DNA from: SIG459 sp045631645
Lineage (GTDB): Bacteria > Bacillota > Clostridia > Oscillospirales > Oscillospiraceae
Direction: 5' to 3'
Length of the DNA: 57,812 nucleotides
NCBI GenBank assembly: GCA_045631645.1
Contig: JAZQVC010000044.1
Span: 1-57,812, forward strand
Shown: positions 26,777 to 34,892 of the stretch, piece by piece
How the letters are laid out: each line of letters begins with the position of its first letter
How positions within the stretch are numbered: the first letter of the stretch is position 1
Notes under the pieces: model-generated
Told to the model about the DNA's origin: nothing
Seen by the model: the letters and a program-made list of their open reading frames with translations, nothing else
Database searches by the model: none
Position numbers and translations under genes: made by a program

Positions 26777-29700
26777 TCACTGTTTTTCTCCGTTATAGAA
26801 GTCACGCAGGCGAAGAAGATGGGCATAGCGCCGCTGAGCGGCAATATGGTTCTTTTCAAAAAGCTTGGTTGCTCTTTCGGGAAAGAACTGCTCCAACGCG
26901 CTGTAACGGGCTTCATTGAGCAAAAATCCGATGTATTCATCGGCGCTGCCGGGTTCTCCGGAATCCATGGAGAAGGGTTTTTCCGCAACGGGGTTATAGC
27001 GGAAAAGATTCCAGTAGCCACAGTCAACCGCCCGCTTCATTTCCTTTTGGCAGTTGGCCATGCCGCCCCGGATGGAATGCATCTCGCAGGGGGAATATGC
27101 AATGATGAGAGAAGGTCCGACATAGCTTTCCGCCTCGCGGATTGCCTTTATGGTCTGGGCAGGATTTGCACCCATGGCAATCTGGGCAACATACACATTG
27201 CCATAGCTCATAGCTATCTCGGAAAGGCTCTTTTTGCCTATGCTCTTACCGGAAGAGGCAAACTGAGCCACCTGACCTATGTTGCTGGCTTTGGAGGCCT
27301 GGCCGCCGGTATTGGAATATACCTCAGTATCAAAAACAAGGATATTTACATCCTCTCCGCTTGCGAGAACATGGTCCAGACCGCCGAAGCCTATATCATA
27401 GGCCCAACCGTCGCCGCCGAATATCCAAACGCTTTTTTTGGAGAGGTAGTCCTTATTTTTAAGAAGCTTGGGCGCAATGGGGAAGCCCATTTTCTCCATT
27501 TTTTCCAGTTCCGGTATCAGCGCATCGGTGGCCTCACCGTTTCGCTCGCCGTCTTTGAAGGTTTCAAGATAATATGCGGCAGCCCTCTTGAAAGATTCCA
27601 CATTGCGGCACTGTTCGCTGCGCAGCATTTCCTGAAGATCCGAACGGAGTTTATCCCGGGTCATTCTCTGGCCGAGGAACATGCCAAGTCCGTATTCCGC
27701 ATTATCCTCAAAAAGACTGTTTGCCCATGCGACCCCCTTGCCGTTGGGGGCAACGGTGTAGGGCGATGCGCCTGCGGTACCGCCCCAGATTGAGGAGCAG
27801 CCTGTTGCATTGGCAACAAACATTCTCTCACCATAAAGCTGGGTCACAAGACGGGCATAGGCAGTTTCCGCGCAGCCGGCGCAGGCACCGGAAAACTCCA
27901 GCAGCGGACGGCGGAACTGGCTTCCGCGCACGCTATAGTCGCAGATATCCTTTTTGTCCTGAATATTCTTTACCATATGGTTCCATACGGGCTGCATATT
28001 AAGTCTGCTCTCCATGGGAACCATTTTCAGTGCTCCAGCGGAGCAAGCGCCGACACAAACTCCGCATCCCATGCAGTCCAATGTGGAAACAGCGATTGCA
28101 TAGCTATAGCGCTCCTTACCCTTGCCCTTCATGGGAACAGCTTCGGCTGTTGCGGGCAAAGCGGCTTTTTCCTCATCGGAAATGGCAAAAGGTCGGATTG
28201 CGGCATGGGAACATACATAAGAGCAAAGGTTGCACTGGAGGCACTTGCTTGCCTCCCATGCGGGCACGGAAACGGCTATGCCCATTTTCATAAAGTCGCT
28301 TGCGCCCTGCTCAAAGCTGCCGTCCGCATGATCGAGGAAGGCAGAAACGGGAAGGCTGTCGCCGTCCATACGCTCCACAGGACGGAGAATGCGCTCCACC
28401 ATGGAATCAAGAAGGGGTCTTCCGCTGCTTTCATAGCATTTTTCGGCCTTATCGGGTGCATTCAGCCAGGAGGAAGGAACGGAGACTTTCACAAGAGACT
28501 CACTTCCTGCGTCAATAGCTCTGTGGTTCAGATGAACAATATCATGACCCTTCTTCAGGTAGCTGGCCGTTGCGGCATCTTTGAGATAACGCAGGACGGT
28601 ATCCGGAGGAAGAATTTTCGCAAGCTTGAAAAATGCACTCTGGAGTATGGTATTGGTGCGCTTGCCCATGCCTATCTCTATGGCAAGGTCAATTGCATTA
28701 ATGGTGTAAAGCTGAATGTCGTTCCGGGCAATGTATCTCTTGGCTTCACCGCTGAGATTGCGCTCCAGTTCCTCAAAATCCCACTGGCAGTTTATAAGCA
28801 GGGTGCCGCCGCTCTTCACATCACGTACGATAGGATAATCCTTGGTTATATAGCTTGGATTATGGCAGGCAACGAAGTCCGCTTTGCTTACATAGTAAGG
28901 GCTCTTTATGGGCTTATCTCCGAAGCGAAGATGGCTTATCGTCACGCCGCCCGTCTTCTTGGAGTCATACTGGAAATAGGCCTGAACCTGCTTATCCGTA
29001 TGGTCGCCGATTATCTTAATGGAGTTTTTGTTTGCTCCCACTGTGCCATCTCCGCCAAGACCCCAGAATTTACACTGCACCGTACCGGGAGCTGTGGTAT
29101 CCGGCACATCGTGTTCAGGCAGAGAAAGCTCTGTCACATCGTCAACAATGCCGATGGTGAACTCGGTTTTGGGCTTTTCTCTACCCAGTTCTTCATATAC
29201 GGCAAATATGCTGCGGGGTGCGGTATCCTTGCCGCCAAGGCCATAACGTCCGCCGCATATCACAGCGTTTCTTCCGCTTCGCGCAAAAGCTGTTACCACA
29301 TCCATATAAAGGGGTTCGCCCTGGCTGCCCGCCTCCTTGGTGCGGTCGAGCACGGCGATGCGCTTTGCGCTTTCGGGGATTACGGAAAGAAGTCTTTCGG
29401 CGGAGAAGGGACGATAAAGGCGCACCTTTACAAGACCGACCTTTTCACCCTTTGCACAGAGATGGTCAACAACCTCTTCAGCAGTATCGCATACGCTGCC
29501 CATGGCGATAATAACACGTTCCGCATCGGCGGCGCCGTGGTAGTTAAAAAGCTTATAATCCGTGCCCAGCTTTGCATTGATTTTATCCATATAGTCTTCC
29601 ACGATGGCGGGAAGAGCATTATAGTAGCGGTTGCAGGCTTCGCGGTTCTGAAAGAAAATATCTCCGTTTTCGTGGCTGCCACGCATAAGTGGATGTTCGG

Positions 29701-30328
29701 GGCTCAAAGCGCGGTTTTTAAAATCGTGGAGGGCATCCATGTCCAGCATGTCCGCAAGATCCGCATAATCCCACACCTCTATCTTCTGGAGCTCATGACT
29801 GGTACGGAAACCATCAAAAAAGTTCAAAAAGGGCAGGCTTCCGGAAAGAGCAGCCAGATGAGCTACCGGGGAGAGGTCCATTATCTCCTGAACATTGCTG
29901 TGGGCGAGCATTGCAAAGCCCGTCTGTCGGCAGGCATAAATATCCGAATGGTCACCGAAAATGCTCAGTGCATGACTTGCAACGGCTCGGGCGGAAACAT
30001 GAAACACCGCAGGCAGCATTTCGCCCGCCATTTTATACATATTGGGTATCATCAAAAGCAAGCCCTGAGACGCTGTATAGGTGGTGGTCAGGGTACCGGT
30101 GGCAAGGCTTCCGTGGACGGCGCCCGCCGCGCCAGACTCGGACTGCATCTCCATAACCTTTACCGGACGTCCGAAAATATTCTTCTGTCCCTTGGCCGCC
30201 CATTGGTCAACACAATCCGCCATGGGGCTTGAGGGAGTGATGGGGTATATGCCCGCAACATCGGTATAAGCGTAGCTGACATATGCAGCGGCTGTGTTTC
30301 CGTCCATTGTCTTCCTGCTTCTTGCCAT
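26777..30328 (-). CDS. nifJ: Pyruvate:ferredoxin (flavodoxin) oxidoreductase
   Basis: 1183 residues, the usual single-chain length. It oxidises pyruvate to acetyl-CoA and CO2 and passes electrons to ferredoxin. In order: MDGNTAAAYVSYAYTDVAGIYPITPSSPM (pyruvate-binding domain I); the CoA-binding and linker domains; a two-cluster ferredoxin domain (CLQCNLCSYVC and CMGCGVCVGAC); then the cluster-binding CAGCAET and the thiamine diphosphate site GDGWAYDIGFGGLDHV with VYSNTGGQASKAS. The start is the ATG before ARSRKTMDG at 30328, because GGAGG lies 10 nt upstream. An ATG 27 nt further up precedes that ribosome site and is unlikely. It is a central fermentation enzyme and marks the organism as anaerobic. 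Confidence 0.96.
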   Translation of the reverse strand: MARSRKTMDGNTAAAYVSYAYTDVAGIYPITPSSPMADCVDQWAAKGQKNIFGRPVKVMEMQSESGAAGAVHGSLATGTLTTTYTASQGLLLMIPNMYKMAGEMLPAVFHVSARAVASHALSIFGDHSDIYACRQTGFAMLAHSNVQEIMDLSPVAHLAALSGSLPFLNFFDGFRTSHELQKIEVWDYADLADMLDMDALHDFKNRALSPEHPLMRGSHENGDIFFQNREACNRYYNALPAIVEDYMDKINAKLGTDYKLFNYHGAADAERVIIAMGSVCDTAEEVVDHLCAKGEKVGLVKVRLYRPFSAERLLSVIPESAKRIAVLDRTKEAGSQGEPLYMDVVTAFARSGRNAVICGGRYGLGGKDTAPRSIFAVYEELGREKPKTEFTIGIVDDVTELSLPEHDVPDTTAPGTVQCKFWGLGGDGTVGANKNSIKIIGDHTDKQVQAYFQYDSKKTGGVTISHLRFGDKPIKSPYYVSKADFVACHNPSYITKDYPIVRDVKSGGTLLINCQWDFEELERNLSGEAKRYIARNDIQLYTINAIDLAIEIGMGKRTNTILQSAFFKLAKILPPDTVLRYLKDAATASYLKKGHDIVHLNHRAIDAGSESLVKVSVPSSWLNAPDKAEKCYESSGRPLLDSMVERILRPVERMDGDSLPVSAFLDHADGSFEQGASDFMKMGIAVSVPAWEASKCLQCNLCSYVCSHAAIRPFAISDEEKAALPATAEAVPMKGKGKERYSYAIAVSTLDCMGCGVCVGACSAGALKMVPMESRLNMQPVWNHMVKNIQDKKDICDYSVRGSQFRRPLLEFSGACAGCAETAYARLVTQLYGERMFVANATGCSSIWGGTAGASPYTVAPNGKGVAWANSLFEDNAEYGLGMFLGQRMTRDKLRSDLQEMLRSEQCRNVESFKRAAAYYLETFKDGERNGEATDALIPELEKMEKMGFPIAPKLLKNKDYLSKKSVWIFGGDGWAYDIGFGGLDHVLASGEDVNILVFDTEVYSNTGGQASKASNIGQVAQFASSGKSIGKKSLSEIAMSYGNVYVAQIAMGANPAQTIKAIREAESYVGPSLIIAYSPCEMHSIRGGMANCQKEMKRAVDCGYWNLFRYNPVAEKPFSMDSGEPGSADEYIGFLLNEARYSALEQFFPERATKLFEKNHIAAQRRYAHLLRLRDFYNGEKQ

Positions 30329-30432
30329 GAATATAACCTCCATTTTTAATCGCAAATTGGTATCATACGTTTGAAATGTGTGTATTTATTCGCACATTGC
30401 ACAACTTATCGCGCGCATTTTTGTATATTTTG

Positions 30433-30441
30433 ATTATACCA
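30433..30441 (-). promoter_or_regulatory. Extended -10 promoter candidate for nifJ
   Basis: On the minus strand TGGTATAAT gives an extended -10 (TGnTATAAT) about 105 nt upstream of the nifJ start. A good -35 is not visible. The intervening leader has no clear hairpin. Confidence 0.5.
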
Positions 30442-30539
30442 TAGCTCGTTCAAAGCGGCGCATAGAATAATGCGATAAATTCCTCTTCATTTGTGTATAT
30501 ATTTACCAAGTTATCCCAAATCACGCCGCCGCGCAATTC

Positions 30540-30568
30540 TTGACACCCTCAGCAGTGGATGATATATT
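30540..30568 (+). promoter_or_regulatory. Sigma-A promoter of the glycyl-radical enzyme operon
   Basis: TTGACA (30540-30545), 17 nt, TATATT (30563-30568). The start near 30575 leaves a leader of about 42 nt with AAGGAGA (30601-30607) before ATG 30617. Confidence 0.83.
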
Positions 30569-30616
30569 TTAAATGGAGTAAAATGCAATATCCGTCCGAA
30601 AAGGAGAGTATATAAT

Positions 30617-33034
30617 ATGTATCAGAACGCACCTATGACCGAGCGCGTACAGAGAGTAAGAGAAAAATACCGCTCCACCAAGCCCAAAATTGACCTCCAC
30701 CGCTATAAACTCGTCACCGAGTTTTATATGGAAAATCCCGACATCACCGGAATTCTCAAGCGCGCTGAAAACCTGCGCAATCTTTTTGAGAAAATGCCCA
30801 CCCCCGTTAACGAGGATGAGCTCATTGTAGGCTTTGCTGCGGAGACTTACCGCGGCTGCGCCCTTTTCCCCGAAAACTCCTTCTGGTGGTTTTTGGACGA
30901 AATCGACACCCTGCCCACCCGTTCCGTTGACCCCTATGACATTGATCAGGAGACCTATGACTACATAAAGAAGACCGGTCACTTCTGGGAGAAAAACTGC
31001 ACCAGCGCCATCATCGACAAATATCTCCCCGAATCCTATAAGCAGCTTTCCGGCGCAGGCGTTCTCAACTTCCTTGAAAAAAGAAACTGCCAGAACCCCA
31101 TCGGACATTACTGCGGAAATTTCTGGACCGTTGTTGACAGAGGTCTGGGCTCCGTACGCGACGAGGCCAGAGCCAAGATGCGCGAGCTTGAAGAAAACGG
31201 CATCGGCGGCGACGAGGCCAAAAAATACATTTTCTACCGCTCCGTGGATATCGTCACCGAGGGTCTCATCATATACACAAAGCGCTATGCCGCAGAGTGC
31301 CTCCGTCAGGCCGAAAGTTGCAGCGATCCCAAGCGCAAGGCCGAATTGCTCCAGATGGCAGACAGCCTTGACTGGATAATCGAAAAGCCCTGCCGCACCT
31401 ATCACGAGGCTCTGCAGGCTTGCTACCTCTACCAGATGGGACACATTCTCGATGCCCAGCTCCACGGCATTAGCTACGGCCGTCTTGACCTCTATGTTGG
31501 CAAGTATCTGGATGCCGACCTTGAGGCAGGACGCATCACCCGCGAGCAGGCTCAGGAGCTTATGGATCTCTTCATGCTCAAGGTTGCCGAGTGCAACAAG
31601 GTATGGTCCGAGCTCAAGACCCGTTCCGGCCCCGGCTATACCTCCGGTCAGCTTATCACCATCGGCGGTATGCATAAGGACGGCAGCGACTCCACCAATC
31701 TTGCAACCTATCTGGTGCTCCAGTCCTCCGCACGTCTGAAGCTCCACAATCCCCCCGTTGCCCTGCGCGTCCACAAGGATACCCCCAACGATCTTTGGGA
31801 GGCAGCCCTTGAGACCAACAAGCAGGTTGGCGGTGTTCCCTGCTTCGAAAATGACGATGTTGCCATTGAAAGCATCGTCCGCCGCGGCATTCCCGTTGAA
31901 GATGCCCGCAACTACTGCCTTATCGGCTGCGTTGAGCCCTGCGTATGCGGTTCTGACTTCTCCAACTCCGGCGGCGACGGTAACAACTCCTACACCATAT
32001 TGCCCGCAGCCCTCTGGCTCGCCATCAACAACGGCGTCAACCCCTTCCGCTTCCCCGGCGCTCCCGAAAACAAGCCCAGCGGCCCCCGCACCGGCTATCT
32101 CTACGACATGAAGAGCATGGACGAGGTTCTTGCCGCATATAAGACCCAGATAGATTACTTCACCAAGTGGCAGGTTAACATGGTAAACTGCTACGAATAT
32201 ATATACAGCTTCCACCGTCCCCTCCCCCTGCTTTCCGCAACCATGGACGGCTGCATGGAGTCCGGTCTTGACGTCATGTGGGGCGGCTCCAAGTATAACG
32301 CAGCAGGCAACTCCAGCATCGGTCACGGCACCGTTGCCGACAGCCTCAACGTTATCGACTATGTCTGCTTCCGCAAGAAGATTGCCACCACCAGAGAGCT
32401 CTATGACGCCCTCATCAATAACTGGGAAGGCTATGAGGATCTTCATCAGTATATCCTCGGCAAAGTTCCCCACTACGGCAACAACATCCCCGAGGCCGAC
32501 AAGTATCTGAAGTTCGTTGCCGACACCTATGCCGACGGCATCTGCAGAGGCACAAGCCCCCGCGGCTGCGGCTGGACCGCAGGCTGCTGGCCTGTCACCC
32601 TGAACGTTGTTCTGGGCAAATTCAACCATGCAACTCCCGACGGACGCAAAACCGGCGCTCCCCTTTCCGACGGCATCTCTCCCGTTCAGGGCATGGACAA
32701 AAACGGTCCTCTTGCCACCATCGGTTCTATCCTGAAGTTTGACCAGAGCAAGTATGCCAACGGCACTCTCTGCAACATGAAGTTCCATCCCACCGTTCTC
32801 AGCGGCGAGGACGGCATTGAAAAGCTCCGCACCGTTATGCAGACCTATTTTGACGGCGGTGGAATGGAGCTTCAGCTGAACATAGTCTCCGCCGAAACTC
32901 TCAGGGACGCTCAGGCTCACCCCGAAAACTACAAGGATCTGGTTGTCAGAATTGCCGGCTTCTCCGCCTACTTTGTTGAAGTTTACAAGGATGCTCAGGA
33001 TGATCTTATCCGCCGCACCGAAATGAACGTCTGA
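30617..33034 (+). CDS. Glycyl-radical enzyme of the pyruvate formate-lyase/glycerol dehydratase group, substrate unknown
   Basis: 805 residues, typical for the dehydratase/lyase branch. The active-site loop reads IGCVEPCVCG, giving the thiyl cysteine C438 and general base E440 (Cys-x-Glu). The C-terminal radical loop reads VRIAGFSAYF with the radical glycine at G781, followed by QDDLIRRTE. C-x-E is typical of glycerol, choline, hydroxyproline and related glycyl-radical enzymes; pyruvate formate-lyase itself has two adjacent cysteines. The GCVEP form therefore argues against pyruvate formate-lyase. No microcompartment, proC or alcohol/aldehyde dehydrogenase gene adjoins it to name a substrate. 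It is co-transcribed with the activase 21 nt downstream. Codons favour C endings, suggesting good expression. Confidence 0.92.
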   Translation: MYQNAPMTERVQRVREKYRSTKPKIDLHRYKLVTEFYMENPDITGILKRAENLRNLFEKMPTPVNEDELIVGFAAETYRGCALFPENSFWWFLDEIDTLPTRSVDPYDIDQETYDYIKKTGHFWEKNCTSAIIDKYLPESYKQLSGAGVLNFLEKRNCQNPIGHYCGNFWTVVDRGLGSVRDEARAKMRELEENGIGGDEAKKYIFYRSVDIVTEGLIIYTKRYAAECLRQAESCSDPKRKAELLQMADSLDWIIEKPCRTYHEALQACYLYQMGHILDAQLHGISYGRLDLYVGKYLDADLEAGRITREQAQELMDLFMLKVAECNKVWSELKTRSGPGYTSGQLITIGGMHKDGSDSTNLATYLVLQSSARLKLHNPPVALRVHKDTPNDLWEAALETNKQVGGVPCFENDDVAIESIVRRGIPVEDARNYCLIGCVEPCVCGSDFSNSGGDGNNSYTILPAALWLAINNGVNPFRFPGAPENKPSGPRTGYLYDMKSMDEVLAAYKTQIDYFTKWQVNMVNCYEYIYSFHRPLPLLSATMDGCMESGLDVMWGGSKYNAAGNSSIGHGTVADSLNVIDYVCFRKKIATTRELYDALINNWEGYEDLHQYILGKVPHYGNNIPEADKYLKFVADTYADGICRGTSPRGCGWTAGCWPVTLNVVLGKFNHATPDGRKTGAPLSDGISPVQGMDKNGPLATIGSILKFDQSKYANGTLCNMKFHPTVLSGEDGIEKLRTVMQTYFDGGGMELQLNIVSAETLRDAQAHPENYKDLVVRIAGFSAYFVEVYKDAQDDLIRRTEMNV

Positions 33035-33055
33035 TCGGACACAGGTGAAAACGAA

Positions 33056-34015
33056 ATGAGTACGGAAAATTTGACCGGAAGACTATATGACATACAGGGC
33101 TTTTCCGTTCAGGATGGCCCCGGTGTGCGCACCACCGCATTTCTCAAGGGCTGCCCTCTGCGCTGCCCCTGGTGCCATAGTCCCGAATCCCAGGCCTTCA
33201 AGAGCCAGCTCAGCTGGATATCCATGCGCTGCCTGGGCACCGACGCCTGCAAATCCAGATGTATAAAAGCCTGCCCCGAAAACGCCATTGAGCTTGGTGA
33301 AATCCGCAAGGACGCCACCACCGGCGAAGAGCTGCAGATGGTGCATGTAAAGCGCGAGGCTTGCACAAACTGCGGTCTTTGCGCCGATAAGTGCTATGCG
33401 GAAGCTCTTTATATTTGCGGCGAGGATTACACCGTAGATGAGCTTGTGGAGCGTCTTATGCAGGACAAGGCCTTCTATGACCGCTCCGGCGGCGGCATCA
33501 CCATCTCCGGCGGCGAGGCTCTCTGTCAGGTGGATTTCGTTGTGGAAGTTTTCAAACGCATGAAGGAAAAGGGAGTACACACCGCCCTTGATACCTCCGG
33601 CTTTGCCCAGTGGGACACCGTTGCAAAAACTATGCCCTATACCGATCTTTATCTCTATGACATAAAGCATATGGACAGCGAAAAGCACAATACCGTTGTG
33701 AAAGTGCCCAATGAGCAAATTCTCACCAACGCAAAGCTTCTCGCCGAAAACGGAAAAAAGCTCCAGATCCGCATACCCGTCATTCCCCTTTTCAACGATG
33801 ACGAGGAGAATATCCGCGCAACCGCCGAATTTTGCAAAACTCTTGGTGACGCGGTGAGCGTGGTGCAGCTTTTGCCCTACCACAATCTGGGTGTTATGAA
33901 GTATCTTCGCATAAGCGACGAAAAGGCCGTGGAGGCAACTCCCCCCAGCGACGAATTTATGCAGAAGCTGAAAAAAATAATGGAGGAATACGGCCTGCCC
34001 GTAACCATCCACTAA
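33056..34015 (+). CDS. Glycyl-radical enzyme activating enzyme (radical SAM, with ferredoxin-like insert)
   Basis: 319 residues. C33-x3-C37-x2-C40 in KGCPLRCPWCHSPE binds the S-adenosylmethionine iron-sulfur cluster. After it comes an insert with two further cysteine clusters (MRCLGTDACKSRCIKACPENAI and CTNCGLCADKCYAEAL), as in activases of the dehydratase group and unlike the short PflA. DRSGGGITISGGEAL is the family GGE motif. It should generate the radical on G781 of the preceding enzyme by hydrogen abstraction in the cytoplasm. It starts 21 nt after the lyase stop and ends before a shared terminator. Confidence 0.93.
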   Translation: MSTENLTGRLYDIQGFSVQDGPGVRTTAFLKGCPLRCPWCHSPESQAFKSQLSWISMRCLGTDACKSRCIKACPENAIELGEIRKDATTGEELQMVHVKREACTNCGLCADKCYAEALYICGEDYTVDELVERLMQDKAFYDRSGGGITISGGEALCQVDFVVEVFKRMKEKGVHTALDTSGFAQWDTVAKTMPYTDLYLYDIKHMDSEKHNTVVKVPNEQILTNAKLLAENGKKLQIRIPVIPLFNDDEENIRATAEFCKTLGDAVSVVQLLPYHNLGVMKYLRISDEKAVEATPPSDEFMQKLKKIMEEYGLPVTIH

Positions 34016-34023
34016 ACGCATAA

Positions 34024-34062
34024 TAAAAAAGCAGGGTGCCGAAATTGGCGCCCTGCTTTTTA
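34024..34062. terminator. Bidirectional terminator after the activase
   Basis: Stem AAAAAGCAGGGTGCC / GGCGCCCTGCTTTTT with GAAATT loop sits between convergent genes ending at 34015 and 34065. Confidence 0.9.
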
Positions 34063-34064
34063 TT

Positions 34065-34670
34065 TTACTTATGCAAAGCTTCGTTGATCTTGGCAATTTC
34101 CTTTTCAGAAAGTTCAACACGTGTTTCGGTCTCCCTGACAAGATTTCCGTTGCTATCATAGGAGCCGCCTAAAATGGGGCGTCCGTCATAGCCACTGCCT
34201 ACCAACGGACCGTTGAGCATGACCCAAAGTTCGTGTTCTTTTGTATTATCCATGGTTTGATAGCTGGGGTCGATGGTAAGCTCGTCGTAGACTTCTCCGG
34301 TTTCGTAGTCGACCACCAGTAATATGTCACCCTTGATACCATTTTCATCAACAGCTAACATGCAGTCTGCCTTTACAGCCAGAAAATGGACGCTGAGCCT
34401 GTTCATACCAATATCCCATGCGTTCAGATCGATCACCTGGGTGACGGTGAAGGGAAAAGCTTTGTTGCCGGTCATATCTATGTAGCGTTTCTCTCGCTCA
34501 AGATAGTCTTCGCTCTGAATGTACTCACTCAAATGCTCTATCAGGAAATCTGTAACAGAGACTTCTTTTCCGTCCACAACGATAGGGGCCGGAGTGGGGT
34601 CTTTCTTGCCGCAGGCGCAAAGGGAAAGGCAAAGCAGCATTGCCAGAATAAAAGCTATTGTTCTTTTCAT
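34065..34670 (-). CDS. Small lipoprotein, function unknown
   Basis: 201 residues when begun at ATG 34670 (MKRTIAFILAMLLCLSLCACGKK). This is a lipoprotein signal with a lipobox ending LCAC, so the mature protein would be lipid-anchored outside the membrane. An upstream in-frame ATG 54 nt earlier would spoil the signal peptide and has no better ribosome site; GAGGTAAGAGA serves the chosen start. The body has no motif I recognise (KEVSVTDFLIEHLSEY, GEVYDELTIDPSYQ, GGSYDSNGNL). It has its own promoter and is transcribed alone. Confidence 0.78.
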   Translation of the reverse strand: MKRTIAFILAMLLCLSLCACGKKDPTPAPIVVDGKEVSVTDFLIEHLSEYIQSEDYLEREKRYIDMTGNKAFPFTVTQVIDLNAWDIGMNRLSVHFLAVKADCMLAVDENGIKGDILLVVDYETGEVYDELTIDPSYQTMDNTKEHELWVMLNGPLVGSGYDGRPILGGSYDSNGNLVRETETRVELSEKEIAKINEALHK

Positions 34671-34705
34671 TCTCTTACCTCTTCTTGAAATATTTGGTAA
34701 AAGGA

Positions 34706-34734
34706 ATAATAGCACATCCGTCATAATATGGCAA
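34706..34734 (-). promoter_or_regulatory. Sigma-A promoter of the small lipoprotein gene
   Basis: On the minus strand TTGCCA (34729-34734), 17 nt, TATTAT (34706-34711), about 35 nt before ATG 34670. Confidence 0.72.
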
Positions 34735-34827
34735 TCCTATTTCGGTGGGCGGGTTCCTACCTCCGACTGAGCTGCAGCTGCATTTCCTCACACGGCTTTC
34801 TGCTTTTGCATCCGCTTTCATAGCACC

Positions 34828-34856
34828 TTGCTTTTACCCAGCTGCTGTGTTATGTT
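34828..34856 (+). promoter_or_regulatory. Candidate extended -10 promoter of the CxxC lipoprotein gene
   Basis: TTGCTT (34828-34833), 17 nt, TATGTT (34851-34856) with a TGT just upstream giving an extended -10. The predicted start falls inside the palindrome at 34860-34879. Confidence 0.5.
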
Positions 34857-34859
34857 GAA

Positions 34860-34879
34860 TTCAGAAATATATTTCTGAA
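34860..34879. promoter_or_regulatory. Perfect 20-bp palindrome, possible operator
   Basis: TTCAGAAATATATTTCTGAA is identical to its reverse complement over all 20 bases. It lies at the predicted transcription start and ends 13 nt before the ATG at 34893. It suits a dimeric repressor site. There is no T-tract after it, so it is not a terminator. Confidence 0.55.
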
Positions 34880-34892
34880 ACGGGGATAGCTA

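Noticed and set aside
30390..30406. A possible redox-sensor (Rex) site, TTCGC-N6-CACAA, upstream of nifJ.
   Set aside because: Only one half-site fits TTGTG/CACAA; the other half matches poorly.
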